A DNA stretch of 64,000 nucleotides from contig NZ_CUEE01000004.1 of the NCBI RefSeq assembly GCF_001224225.1, forward strand, positions 186,001 to 250,000. Reading direction: 5' to 3'. A model generated the notes under the pieces. It saw only the letters and a list, made by a program, of their open reading frames with translations. It was not told the DNA's origin and did not search any database. The position numbers and the translations under genes were made by a program. The DNA is from Staphylococcus borealis. Its GTDB lineage: Bacteria > Bacillota > Bacilli > Staphylococcales > Staphylococcaceae. Each line of letters starts with the position of its first letter. Positions within the stretch are counted from its first letter, which is position 1. Positions 19,452-28,429 of the stretch are shown piece after piece.

Positions 19452-20573
19452 TTATCCATGGTTCAATGTCGTTTTTAATAGTCTAAGTGCTTGAACAGTG
19501 AAATGTCTGATTTGTATGCCCATTTTAAAGTCTGTGTAGCTTTCTGGCATCTCAATAAATGTATTGAACATTGCTGTAACTTGATATTGGTCAAAGACAT
19601 TAAATTTGTCGTCCGTCGCGCAAATAGCAATTGCTGGTTTATGATGTTTATGTGCTAACTCCGCAATTGTTAAAGTCGTTGTTTCAAGTAAGTGGTCTTC
19701 CTCTTTCACACCTTCACCAAAGATAATTAAATCAGCTTGAGATACGAGATCATCTAAATGCGTGATTTGATTGACTAATTCATGACTTGTTAATATCTCA
19801 GCATCATACAATCCACTTAATAATGCTGCAATACCACCGCCAGCGCCACCTCTTTCGATTGGACCCATGGCAATTTTCATTTCATTTTTAACCAACTCAC
19901 TAAAGTACCAAATTAAATTATCGATTTCAGCGGCCTTTTCTCGTGTCATTCCATAACCTTCATACGTCTTCATAATTTCACTATGTTTACCATATAATTT
20001 ACTAGAAAAGTCAGACATCACCTGAATATGTGCATCTTTAAAATTTTGAGGTATCTCAGAAAAGTCAATACGTCGAATAAATTTGATGACTTGAGCCCCT
20101 TCGCGCGCATCCAAAAGTTCTCCTTCATCATTATAGAATTTCGCACCTAAGGCTTGCATCATACCGATACCACCGTCGAAACTATCGATACCGCCTAGTG
20201 AGATAACAATGTTCGCAGCGCCGTTATTCAATGCATCTAGAATAACCTCTCCTAAGCCATAACTTGAGCGTTGTTCGATTGGCTTTTGACCTTTAACAAA
20301 CAAATTACCTTCAATTATAGTTAATCCTTGTTCAGTTTGACCATAGATTGTTTCAACTTCATTCATATCTGCATCATGGACATTCACTCTATATTTTGTA
20401 CCTGATTGCCACAAGAATACCGAATCCATAAGTTCATGGCGACCATTAAATAATGGCACTTGTACAATATCAGCATCTTCAATTTGACTGGCTACCGCTT
20501 CTTCAACGAAACGATTTGCTTGATAACTCGAAATGATACCGTTAAATTCATCCATTGCTACTAATACTTTCAT
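19452..20573 (-). CDS. Glycerate kinase
   Basis: 373-aa glycerate kinase of the GlxK/GarK family, phosphorylating D-glycerate to a phosphoglycerate. Visible family features: N-terminal MKVLVAMDEFNG with the acidic metal residue, SLGGIDSFDGGIGMMQALG near 133-151, the glycine-rich GPIERGGAGGGIAALLSG near 240, and EGVKEEDHLLETTT near 290. The family normally reads DSFKG at the start; here it is DEFNG, a mild variation. ATG start with the site GAGGTGATTAAC. It is downstream of brxC but separated by structured RNA-like sequence and a terminator, so it probably has its own promoter. Confidence 0.92.
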   Translation of the reverse strand: MKVLVAMDEFNGIISSYQANRFVEEAVASQIEDADIVQVPLFNGRHELMDSVFLWQSGTKYRVNVHDADMNEVETIYGQTEQGLTIIEGNLFVKGQKPIEQRSSYGLGEVILDALNNGAANIVISLGGIDSFDGGIGMMQALGAKFYNDEGELLDAREGAQVIKFIRRIDFSEIPQNFKDAHIQVMSDFSSKLYGKHSEIMKTYEGYGMTREKAAEIDNLIWYFSELVKNEMKIAMGPIERGGAGGGIAALLSGLYDAEILTSHELVNQITHLDDLVSQADLIIFGEGVKEEDHLLETTTLTIAELAHKHHKPAIAICATDDKFNVFDQYQVTAMFNTFIEMPESYTDFKMGIQIRHFTVQALRLLKTTLNHG

Positions 20574-20707
20574 CTGTTAATCACCTCATGCCATTTTCTT
20601 TATTTATATATTGATTTAGATGTTATATATTCGACTTCACTTTCACATTATACATGGGTTGTCTCTACTTTTCATAATAATAGCAGTTATAATAACATAA
20701 ATAAAAA

Positions 20708-20816
20708 ACAGGGGTGACGCAGAATTCACTTTGAATTCATGTCCCCCTGTAAGGATGTTGCGCACTAAGAGAAGCCTGATATGGCCATCTTCTCAGAGTC
20801 GCCGGCTACTGTCCTT
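20708..20816 (-). ncRNA. Candidate structured RNA between brxC and the glycerate kinase gene
   Basis: Two adjacent hairpins on the minus strand. The first (20751-20816) has AAGGA/TCCTT base pairing, and inner GAGAAG/CTTCTC arms around a TGGCCA centre, and is GC-richer than its surroundings. The second (20708-20750) has GGGG(T)GACGCAGAATTC/GAATTC...CCCC arms, followed on the minus strand by T6, i.e. a terminator of the repeat family. Whether this is a processed 3' UTR of brxC, a free small RNA or only a terminator pair cannot be decided; no known family was recognised. Confidence 0.4.
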
Positions 20817-20883
20817 TTAAAATGTGGCCTTAAACGATGATTGTTATTTGAATTTAATATTTACTTTCTTAATTCGTAATCTA

Positions 20884-21204
20884 TTATTCTTCAGCTTGCG
20901 CTAATGAAGATACGTTAATATCACTATGACTCGCGTTCCACTTTGCTTCTCCATCAATAAAATAGAATGCTTGTGGAGATTCATGTTTCACATGGGTCTT
21001 TTCAGCGATATAGTCAGAAAGTTTTCTTTCTTCTTGAACGACTAAGTAATAGCCATCCATATCTCTTTCATATAAAAACTTGTTAAATTGATCGTATGCA
21101 TCTGCTGAGATTGGACAAGTATCACTATGTTTTAATACAAATACATATTTATTGTCTTTAAGTACTTGTTCAAACTGGTCAATCGAACTCAGCTTTATAG
21201 CCAT
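20884..21204 (-). CDS. brxC: BrxC/YtxJ monothiol bacilliredoxin
   Basis: 106-aa thioredoxin-fold protein of the YtxJ family (bacilliredoxin C), which removes bacillithiol from oxidised proteins in Firmicutes that make bacillithiol. The active site is HSDTCPISADAY near residues 29-40: TCPIS with a single Cys. No other cysteine is present. I chose ATG 21202-21204 preceded by AGAGGTG; the GTG three codons upstream is part of that ribosome binding site. Cytosolic. It stands alone; a hairpin-rich region follows. Confidence 0.9.
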   Translation of the reverse strand: MAIKLSSIDQFEQVLKDNKYVFVLKHSDTCPISADAYDQFNKFLYERDMDGYYLVVQEERKLSDYIAEKTHVKHESPQAFYFIDGEAKWNASHSDINVSSLAQAEE

Positions 21205-21336
21205 TCTATTCACCTCTAAAATTATTTATGTCCATATTGCATTTTATAATCATTATAAACTACTCAATGGGTTCAATTATACACATTTCATTGTCCATTG
21301 TTAACCAAAAATTTTAATTTTAATAACTGTGTCTAC

Positions 21337-22212
21337 TTATTGCTTTTTTAACTTTTTCAATTCTTCGTAAAATCCACTATTATCCTTACTTAATTCTTTA
21401 CCCGTTTTCGGTAACTTTTCTACATCAATTTTAGAAAGTTTTTTCTCTATCTCGATGGTTGTTTCTCGCGTATCATAATAATTCAATAAATTATAATACA
21501 TTTCAATAGCATTTTTACGCGCACTGTTAACTTTTGGATCAGTAATATTCGTTTGATTCAATTCTGTTATTTGCTTCTCAATCAATGGCTTAATATGATC
21601 ATCTATTGCTTTATTAGAAGTCATATCATCACGCTCTAAATATTTTTGTGCTGCTTCTTTCAACTTCTGATTGTTATTTTCAATTTTAGATGTTAATTGA
21701 TTTGCATCTTCTTGGTTCGTTGCTTTTTGAATTTGTGTTTCTACCTGTGAGCGATTGCTTTCAAATAGTTTAGTATAATCCAATATATCCTCATTCGCCT
21801 TGATTGATTTATTACATAAGTCTACAAAGGCTTTAATGTCATAGATGGATTGTTTTTCTTGTTTCACATTTTGCAAATACTTGTCTTTTAATTCTTTAAC
21901 ATCATGATGTTCAGCAGGTAATTGTTTAGCTGATTTTTCATATTTCTTAAATTCAGGAATTAAGTGCTTGTTTATATCCTTCTGCAACGCTTTAAATTCT
22001 CTTTTATTCTTATCAGTGGTGTCCGTCTTGCTTAATTGGTCTAATTGTTTCAAATGAATTTTATCCATTACTGTTTTGACGTCTTTCTTCTCATCTTCAA
22101 CCATATTTAGTTGTGTTTGGAAATCATTTAAATCTGCACGCTTTTGATTACCACACGATGAGAGTAATACGCCACATATCAACATTATAGAAAGTATTGC
22201 TAATTTCTTCAT
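21337..22212 (-). CDS. EMYY-motif lipoprotein
   Basis: 291-aa lipoprotein with signal peptide MKKLAILSIMLICGVLLSSC, the lipidated Cys at 20. The mature part is almost wholly charged alpha-helix/coiled coil. The stretch KNAIEMYYNLLNYYDTRETT near residue 232 holds the EMYY motif that names this staphylococcal family. Molecular function is unknown; such proteins face the cell wall side of the membrane. The start ATG follows AGGAGTGCATTT. Divergent from the GrpB gene. Confidence 0.85.
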   Translation of the reverse strand: MKKLAILSIMLICGVLLSSCGNQKRADLNDFQTQLNMVEDEKKDVKTVMDKIHLKQLDQLSKTDTTDKNKREFKALQKDINKHLIPEFKKYEKSAKQLPAEHHDVKELKDKYLQNVKQEKQSIYDIKAFVDLCNKSIKANEDILDYTKLFESNRSQVETQIQKATNQEDANQLTSKIENNNQKLKEAAQKYLERDDMTSNKAIDDHIKPLIEKQITELNQTNITDPKVNSARKNAIEMYYNLLNYYDTRETTIEIEKKLSKIDVEKLPKTGKELSKDNSGFYEELKKLKKQ

Positions 22213-22321
22213 AAATGCACTCCTATCACCACGTATTATACCTAAAGCTATTTATATTGAAAATGATTTGTGTTATAGTATTTCAGAATTTGACAAAACT
22301 TACCATTTAAAGGAGATACGT

Positions 22322-22837
22322 ATGTACGCAACCGTTCAACCTTTTATTCAAGATGACGCACAAAGCGAGTATGATACATTATATCAAACTACGAAAGCAT
22401 CGCTATTCAATTTGCTAGATTCTCCTGTAAAATTCACACAACATATCGGAGGTACACGTCATTTTAATTATGCAACTGAACCTATTCTAGATGTTTTAGT
22501 GGGTGTAAATAACTTACATGATATCACAGCTTTAGACGAGAAACGATTGAATTATTTAGGTTTTTATCGTCTCCATCATCCCTATAAGAAGAAAGTGATG
22601 ATGGCAAAGTTTAATAATATGATTGATTTGAAACAAACCATTCGCTTACATATCATTCAAATGGATACCCTGTTATTCAAACAGTACATTGATGTTGACA
22701 ATGCACTTGCAACATTGCCAGATATTGCGCATCATTTTTCAGAAAAAAAGCATTCTATCATTCAACATATTAATTATATAAGACCCTATGAAAATCAAAA
22801 ACAGAAATACTTCGAAGACATCTATCAAAAGTTATAA
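22322..22837 (+). CDS. GrpB/UPF0157 nucleotidyltransferase-like protein
   Basis: 171-aa protein of the GrpB family, distantly related to nucleotidyltransferases. The family core is present: KFTQHIGGTRHFNYATEPILDVLVGVNN (given here in part as QHIGGTRHFNYATEPILDVL) followed by the LGFYRLHHPYKKKVMMAKF region. A typical GrpB has IGSTAVPG in place of IGGTRHFN, so the active-site loop is divergent. ATG 22322 follows AAAGGAGATACGT, better placed than the upstream ATG at 22268. Function unknown. It lies about 80 bases before murB and may share its transcript. Confidence 0.75.
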   Translation: MYATVQPFIQDDAQSEYDTLYQTTKASLFNLLDSPVKFTQHIGGTRHFNYATEPILDVLVGVNNLHDITALDEKRLNYLGFYRLHHPYKKKVMMAKFNNMIDLKQTIRLHIIQMDTLLFKQYIDVDNALATLPDIAHHFSEKKHSIIQHINYIRPYENQKQKYFEDIYQKL

Positions 22838-22916
22838 AACGTTGTCGTCTTCGCAAATCATCTACAAAATTGCTATAATAAAAGGTAGATTATAGAAGAG
22901 AAGAAAGGATGTACTT

Positions 22917-23840
22917 ATGTTAAAGCAAGAAGACATCTTACAAGATTTAAAGTCCTTAATACCTGAAGACATTATTAAAGTTAATGAACCACTCAAACGC
23001 TATACATACACTGAAACTGGTGGTAATGCTGATTTTTATTTATCACCGACGAAAAATGAAGACGTTCAAGCTATTGTACGCTATGCCAAAGAGAAGGCTA
23101 TCCCTGTTACTTATCTTGGAAATGGATCAAATATTATTATTCGTGAAGGTGGCATTCGTGGCATTGTAATTAGCTTATTGTCATTAAATCACATCAATGT
23201 ATCTGACGATGCTATTATTGCAGGAAGCGGTGTGGCAATTATTGATGTGTCACGTGCTGCTAGAGACCACGTGTTAACAGGATTAGAGTTTGCTTGTGGT
23301 ATTCCTGGTTCGGTTGGAGGCGCCGTTTATATGAATGCTGGCGCATATGGTGGCGAAATCAAGGATTGTATCGATTACGCGCTTTGCGTTAATGAACAAG
23401 GTGATTTAATTCAATTGACTAATAAAGAATTAGAATTAGATTACAGAAATAGTATTGTTCAAAAACAACATTTAGTCGTACTTGAAGCTGCATTTACACT
23501 TGAACCAGGTCAACTAGACGATATTCAAGCTAAGATGGATGACTTAACTGAACGTCGTGAATCTAAACAACCGCTTGAGTACCCATCATGCGGAAGTGTA
23601 TTCCAACGTCCACCTGGTCATTTCGCAGGCAAATTAATACAAGATTCAAACTTACAAGGCCACCGAATTGGTGGTGTAGAAGTTTCAAAAAAACATGCTG
23701 GATTTATGGTTAATGTAGATAATGGAACAGCTACAGATTATGAAGATTTAATTCATCATGTTCAAAAAGTAGTAAAAGAAAAATTTGATGTTGAACTTCA
23801 TCGTGAGGTTCGTATTATCGGAGAACATCCTAAAGAATAA
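22917..23840 (+). CDS. murB: UDP-N-acetylenolpyruvoylglucosamine reductase MurB
   Basis: 307-aa FAD-dependent reductase that makes UDP-MurNAc, an essential peptidoglycan precursor. FAD-binding motifs [20 protein letters not shown] (residues ~60-79) and [20 protein letters not shown] (~122-141) are clear. The catalytic Ser/Glu region is in [20 protein letters not shown] near 223 and [10 protein letters not shown] at the end. This is the short type IIb MurB of Gram-positives. ATG follows AAAGGATGTACTT. The small CHY zinc-finger gene follows 29 bases later. Confidence 0.98.
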   Translation: MLKQEDILQDLKSLIPEDIIKVNEPLKRYTYTETGGNADFYLSPTKNEDVQAIVRYAKEKAIPVTYLGNGSNIIIREGGIRGIVISLLSLNHINVSDDAIIAGSGVAIIDVSRAARDHVLTGLEFACGIPGSVGGAVYMNAGAYGGEIKDCIDYALCVNEQGDLIQLTNKELELDYRNSIVQKQHLVVLEAAFTLEPGQLDDIQAKMDDLTERRESKQPLEYPSCGSVFQRPPGHFAGKLIQDSNLQGHRIGGVEVSKKHAGFMVNVDNGTATDYEDLIHHVQKVVKEKFDVELHREVRIIGEHPKE

Positions 23841-23869
23841 CAACATGGTACGTTGATAGGAGACGATGA

Positions 23870-24187
23870 ATGATGCCAAAGGTCTATGGTTCGCTTGTAG
23901 ATAATGAAACACGATGTATACACTATCATACATTTTTAGATGTAATCGCTATTAAATTTAAATGTTGTAATACATATTACCCGTGTTATCAATGTCATGA
24001 GGAACATGCGTCACACCCCATTCAACGATGGTCAGAACAAGAATTCAATGAAAAAGCGATTATGTGTGGTGTATGTAAACATGAGATGTCTATTCAAGAC
24101 TATATGATGACAGAGCTATGTCCGAAATGTAAGGCACACTTTAATAGTCGTTGTAAATTTCACTATCATTTATATTTTGAATTATAA
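23870..24187 (+). CDS. CHY zinc-finger protein
   Basis: 105-aa protein packed with zinc ligands: HYHTFLDVIAIKFKCCNTYYPCYQCHEEHASHP matches the CHY zinc finger in pattern (key pieces KCCNTYYPCYQCHEEH, CGVCKHEM, CPKCKAHF). Members occur as single small proteins in staphylococci and in eukaryotic Hot13/RCHY proteins; the bacterial role is unknown. ATG 23870 after AGGAGACGATGA. Downstream of murB and ahead of a bidirectional terminator, so probably part of the murB transcript. Confidence 0.85.
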   Translation: MMPKVYGSLVDNETRCIHYHTFLDVIAIKFKCCNTYYPCYQCHEEHASHPIQRWSEQEFNEKAIMCGVCKHEMSIQDYMMTELCPKCKAHFNSRCKFHYHLYFEL

Positions 24188-24191
24188 TAAT

Positions 24192-24236
24192 AATGGCTTA
24201 GTAACAATTGACCGATGGTTACTAAGCCATTTTTTG
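24192..24236. terminator. Bidirectional terminator CHY gene / second sstD-like gene
   Basis: Perfect 14-base arms AATGGCTTAGTAAC (24192-24205) and GTTACTAAGCCATT (24218-24231), T6 on the plus strand. Separates convergent genes. Confidence 0.9.
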
Positions 24237-24240
24237 TTTC

Positions 24241-25281
24241 TTATTTATTTAATTTTTCAATGATGTGATTTAATTCATCAATTTGTTTGATTGTCGTAGA
24301 CGTTGATCCTGCGCTAAAGTACCATAGTTTAGGATCGAGTTCATAAACATTACCATGTTTAACGGCATTCACACCTTTAATTACATCATTAGATAACGTT
24401 TGTTTCGCGCTTGATTTACCACTCACAACTTGTCCTCTATCCATCGCTAGAATAATGTCAGGATTTTTAGTTGTAATATACTCATTATTAATATTTTGAC
24501 CGTGTGGGCTAGCTTTAACATGCGTATCAGTCGGTTTAAAGCCTAGTGTATTATAAATTAAATCACCAAATCTACCACCTGGACCGAAAGTTGATAACTC
24601 ACCTTCATTAACTAACAAGTACATCGTTTTCTTATCTATTTTTTCAACTTTTGCTTTTGTATCTGCTATTTTTTTATCCAGTGCATCATTTAAAGATTTT
24701 GCTTTATCTTCTTTACCATAAATTTTACCTAATTTTGTTGTTACTGATTTCATATCATTAATATAATTTTTCTCGCTAGCACCAACATAAATAATTTTGG
24801 CGTTTGGCGCCGCTTTTTTCAATTCATCTATATTTTTCACTGTTGCTGTTCTTCCAGAAATATAAATCACTTCTGGTTTTGCTTTAGCTACTTTATCAAA
24901 ATTAATTTGCATTAAATTACCCGTATTGATGTATTTCTCATCTTTAAATTCTGAAAGAAATTCAGGTAATGCCGCATTTTTCTCACCTTTAGGTAAACCA
25001 ATAATTTGGTCTTGTACACCAAATGTTTTCAATACATCGACAGCACCGTAATCAAAGACAATCGCACGCTTTGGATGCTTAGGAACATCCACCATTTCTT
25101 TAACCTCTTTAGCGTCACTTTTATCTTTCTTCTCGCCTCGTGTCTTATAATTATTTTCTATTTGAACGATGTCTTTATTTTCATCTTTTTTTGTGGCACC
25201 ATGATCGCTATCTGAACTTTTGCCACATGCCACTAAAACTAAGGTAAGACTTAATACTAAAAACACAATTATTTTCTTCAT
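24241..25281 (-). CDS. SstD-like siderophore-binding lipoprotein, second copy
   Basis: 346-aa periplasmic-binding-protein-type lipoprotein; signal peptide MKKIIVFLVLSLTLVLVAC with lipid Cys19, acidic low-complexity stretch to ~55, then the FepB/CeuE-type fold (VPKHPKRAIVFDYGAVDVLK; LAMDRGQVVSG; KHGNVYELDPKLWYFSAGS). It is closely similar along its whole length to the upstream lipoprotein (25542-26576), so they arose by duplication. Unlike that gene it has its own promoter region with a Fur box at 25315-25333 and is cut off from the sst operon by a terminator. It could widen the range of catechol-type iron ligands delivered to SstABC; substrate unknown. Confidence 0.9.
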   Translation of the reverse strand: MKKIIVFLVLSLTLVLVACGKSSDSDHGATKKDENKDIVQIENNYKTRGEKKDKSDAKEVKEMVDVPKHPKRAIVFDYGAVDVLKTFGVQDQIIGLPKGEKNAALPEFLSEFKDEKYINTGNLMQINFDKVAKAKPEVIYISGRTATVKNIDELKKAAPNAKIIYVGASEKNYINDMKSVTTKLGKIYGKEDKAKSLNDALDKKIADTKAKVEKIDKKTMYLLVNEGELSTFGPGGRFGDLIYNTLGFKPTDTHVKASPHGQNINNEYITTKNPDIILAMDRGQVVSGKSSAKQTLSNDVIKGVNAVKHGNVYELDPKLWYFSAGSTSTTIKQIDELNHIIEKLNK

Positions 25282-25314
25282 CGTTGCAACATCCTCTTGT
25301 TGTTGTATTTAAGT

Positions 25315-25333
25315 GATAACGATTATCAATATC
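25315..25333 (-). promoter_or_regulatory. Fur box of the second sstD-like gene
   Basis: GATAACGATTATCAATATC matches 17 of 19 positions of the Fur consensus GATAATGATTATCATTATC. It lies 34 bases upstream of the lipoprotein start, so repression by iron-loaded Fur is expected. Confidence 0.9.
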
Positions 25334-25460
25334 ACTTAAAAATATATTACTTTATTATAAAATATTTTTCAATAAAAAGTTGCAAGCTATGCTGAATATG
25401 ATATTGAAGTATAAGCGTATTTCTTTAATACGTGATAAGACTAACTTATTTTCAAAATAA

Positions 25461-25502
25461 AAAAGTCAATGAATGCATTTGTACACGCATTCACTGACTT
25501 TT
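25461..25502 (-). terminator. Terminator of the sst operon
   Basis: Arms AAAAGTCAATGAATGC and GCATTCACTGACTTTT with a short loop, T tract on the minus strand, 40 bases past the stop of the first lipoprotein gene. It isolates the second lipoprotein gene from the operon. Confidence 0.85.
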
Positions 25503-25541
25503 AGCCTAAGTATTATATTTTAGATGCTTTGAAATAGCCTA

Positions 25542-26576
25542 TTAATCTACGACTTCTTCTAATTCATCAATTTGTTTAATTGTAGTAGTAGATGAACCTG
25601 ATGCAAAGTACCATAATTTTGGATCTAATTGATATACTTTGTCATTTTTAACTGCTTTAACATTTTTAATAACGTCGTTGCTTAATACTTTTTTAGCAGT
25701 TGATTCACCACCAACAACTTCACCACGGTCCATTGCTAAAATAACATCTGGATTGTGCTCACTGATGTATTCATTGTTCACATTTTGACCATGTGAACTA
25801 TTGCTTACGTTTTTATCTGCTGGTTTGAAGCCTAATGTATCAAATACTAAACCACCAAATCTTCCACCAGGACCATAAGTTGATAATTCACCTTCGTTTA
25901 CTAATAAATACATTACAGTTTTATCAAAGTTCTTAGTTTCATCTTTCATTTCAGCGATTTTTTCATCTAACTCTTCGTTGATGTCTTTAGCTTTATCTTC
26001 TTTGTTATAAATTTTACCTAAGTTTTCAGTGTTTTTCTTCATGTCTTTAACTAGATTTTTCTCATCAGCACCAACATAAACGATTTTAGCGTCTGGGGCT
26101 GCTTTTTTGAATTCATCTAAATTTTTCTGATTGGCAGTTCTACCTGAAATGAATATTACTTCAGGTTTAGCGGCTGCTACTTTATCGAAATTCACTTCTT
26201 TAAGATTTCCAGTATTTACGTATTTATCATCTTTAAAGTCTTTTAGGAAATCTGGTAATGATTCATTATTTTCACCTTTTGGTAAACCTTTGACTTTATC
26301 TGCCACCCCTAATTCTTTAAGTACATCTAAAGCACCATAGTCTAAAACAATTGCATTTTTAGGATTTTTAGGAACTTCAACTGTGTTGCTAACTTTCTTA
26401 GCATCACTACCATCGCGTTCTTCACCTGAAGCTTCAAAATTATTTTTGATTTTTACAGTTTCTTTTGAATCTTTGCTATCACTTTTAGATCCTGAATCGT
26501 TACTACTTGATCCATTACTACAAGCTGATAAAACTAATACTAAAGATAATACTAAAAATAAGACTGTCTTTTTCAT
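25542..26576 (-). CDS. sstD: SstD, iron-siderophore-binding lipoprotein
   Basis: 344-aa lipoprotein; signal peptide MKKTVLFLVLSLVLVLSAC, lipid Cys19, Ser/Asp-rich linker, then a class III metal-chelate binding fold. It is the fourth gene of sstABCD and is the closer match to S. aureus SstD as I remember it. S. aureus SstABCD imports iron bound to catechols and catecholamine stress hormones. The gap of 111 bases after sstC is larger than between the other genes, so differential expression is possible. Terminated by the hairpin at 25461-25502. Confidence 0.93.
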   Translation of the reverse strand: MKKTVLFLVLSLVLVLSACSNGSSSNDSGSKSDSKDSKETVKIKNNFEASGEERDGSDAKKVSNTVEVPKNPKNAIVLDYGALDVLKELGVADKVKGLPKGENNESLPDFLKDFKDDKYVNTGNLKEVNFDKVAAAKPEVIFISGRTANQKNLDEFKKAAPDAKIVYVGADEKNLVKDMKKNTENLGKIYNKEDKAKDINEELDEKIAEMKDETKNFDKTVMYLLVNEGELSTYGPGGRFGGLVFDTLGFKPADKNVSNSSHGQNVNNEYISEHNPDVILAMDRGEVVGGESTAKKVLSNDVIKNVKAVKNDKVYQLDPKLWYFASGSSTTTIKQIDELEEVVD

Positions 26577-26687
26577 ATGTACGACTCCTCTAAAAATTAT
26601 TTAACCTTTATGCTGCGTATCGATGGACTTCTCTCTTGTCTACGTCTTCTAATAGCATCACCCCTTTAAAATATGAGGTTAAATGAT

Positions 26688-27473
26688 TTAATTACAAAGT
26701 GAGTCAAATGTGATTTCATCGTAATACAGACAAATGCGTTGCCCTCTGATCTCTTCAATATGAACATCCATTTCATATAATTGCTTTAGAATCTCGGTCT
26801 GAATAACATTATCTCTTGTATCTGCTTTGACGATTTCACCATCTTTTAATGCGATGATATCGTCTGAATAACATGACGCAAAGTTGATGTCATGTAGAAC
26901 AATGACAATTGTTTTATTTAAGTCTTTACAAAGTCGGCGTAACGTTTGCATAATCTGCACAGAATGTTTCATATCTAGATTGTTTAACGGTTCATCTAAT
27001 AAAATATAATCCGTATCTTGCGCAATAGTCATTGCAATATACGCACGTTGTCGTTGACCACCAGATAACGTTTTAATATTTCGATGACGAATGTTTTGAA
27101 GCTGCAATAAATCTAGCGCATACTCAACTTGTTCATGATCATCCTTCTTCATACGCCCTTTTGAATAAGGAAATCGACCAAAGTTTACTAATTGTTCAAT
27201 CGTTATATTCATATCTGTATGATTCGTCTGTTTTAAAATGCTTAACTTTTTAGCTAAATCATCACTTTTATAATCATCGACTGCTTTACCTTCAATCTTT
27301 ATTGAACCCTTTTCATACTCAAATAAGCGACTTACCGCAGATAATAAGGTACTTTTACCAGCACCATTGGGTCCTATAAGAGAGGTGAGCCTTCCTTTCT
27401 GAATATCAACGTTAATATTTTTTAAAATTGGCTTATTCTGTATCGCTTTATCTAAATTTTTAATCTCAATCAA
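26688..27473 (-). CDS. sstC: SstC, siderophore ABC transporter ATPase
   Basis: 261-aa FecE/FepC-type ATPase that powers iron-chelate import. Walker A LIGPNGAGKSTLL near residues 32-44, signature TLSGGQRQRAYIAMTIAQD near 137, Walker B DYILLDEPLNNLDMKHSV and switch His in VIVLHDINFASCYSD. Its ATG overlaps the sstB stop by 4 bases, indicating coupled translation. Co-transcribed from the Fur-controlled promoter upstream of sstA. Confidence 0.96.
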   Translation of the reverse strand: MIEIKNLDKAIQNKPILKNINVDIQKGRLTSLIGPNGAGKSTLLSAVSRLFEYEKGSIKIEGKAVDDYKSDDLAKKLSILKQTNHTDMNITIEQLVNFGRFPYSKGRMKKDDHEQVEYALDLLQLQNIRHRNIKTLSGGQRQRAYIAMTIAQDTDYILLDEPLNNLDMKHSVQIMQTLRRLCKDLNKTIVIVLHDINFASCYSDDIIALKDGEIVKADTRDNVIQTEILKQLYEMDVHIEEIRGQRICLYYDEITFDSLCN

Positions 27474-28429
27474 TTTGCACTTCTCCTTTTGACAAGTAAG
27501 TAAATGAAGTAACTACCACCGATTAAATCAATGATTAAGCTAAACTCTGTTGTAGCTTCAAATAAATTTTCAACAACCCATTGTGCTAAAAATAAACTAA
27601 TCCAGCTAATTAAAATGGTTGCTGGCAAAATATATTTGTGCTCATACGTCTTCATTAATTCATGTGCTAAATTCACAGTTAATAATCCTAAGAATGTAAC
27701 CGGACCAACCAAAGCCGTTGAGATAGAGACCAATAAAGCCACTAATATAAGAAGTAAACGCGTCATTGTCTCATAAGATACACCTAAATTGATTGCTTGC
27801 GCTCTTCCAAGTAGTAATACATCTAAGTATGGACGCAATATCACTGTAATCACAATTAAAACCAGTAATAAGCATGTTGAAATAAGGACAAGTTTAGAGT
27901 TAGATGCCTCAAAACTTGCAAACATCGCACTTTGTACTGCTAAGAACGACTCAGGATCCATAATCAACTGGATAAAACTCGTAATACTTCGGAAGAATGT
28001 CCCTAAAATCACACCTACGAGTAAAATAAAATATACTGAGAAGTTCCCTAATTTGAACATGCCTTCAAATAGCAATAATGAAAATAAGACCATAGCAATT
28101 AGCGTCACAAAAAAGTTCAAGTATACATTAGTGACAACTGCAGCTTGTGTACCAACTAAAAAGACTGGCAACACTTTTACAAATAAATAAACAGAATCCA
28201 ATCCCATAATTGATGGTGTTAATAATCGGTTGGTTGTAATCGCTTGAAAGATAACAACTGATGCCCCAATCGCACCACCTACAATGAGGATAAGCACCAA
28301 TTTTCTCAACCGACTTTGAAATTGATACTGAAAAATCTCATAGTCTAAACCTACTAATAAGTAAAATGCTGCCATGCAAATTGTCGCAATAATTAATATG
28401 GTAATTTTCTTGTTAGAACTAATTTGCAT
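27470..28429 (-). CDS. sstB: SstB, siderophore ABC transporter permease
   Basis: 319-aa FecCD-family permease with about nine to ten membrane helices. FecCD features include IGGAIGASVVIFQAITTNRLLTP near 50-72 (partly: SVVIFQAITTNRLLTPSIMG) and the coupling region LGRAQAINLGVSYE near 213, with GPVTFLGLLTVNLAHEL near 248. It overlaps sstA by 11 bases upstream and sstC by 4 bases downstream. It forms the membrane channel as a heterodimer with SstA. Confidence 0.95.
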   Translation of the reverse strand: MQISSNKKITILIIATICMAAFYLLVGLDYEIFQYQFQSRLRKLVLILIVGGAIGASVVIFQAITTNRLLTPSIMGLDSVYLFVKVLPVFLVGTQAAVVTNVYLNFFVTLIAMVLFSLLLFEGMFKLGNFSVYFILLVGVILGTFFRSITSFIQLIMDPESFLAVQSAMFASFEASNSKLVLISTCLLLVLIVITVILRPYLDVLLLGRAQAINLGVSYETMTRLLLILVALLVSISTALVGPVTFLGLLTVNLAHELMKTYEHKYILPATILISWISLFLAQWVVENLFEATTEFSLIIDLIGGSYFIYLLVKRRSAN

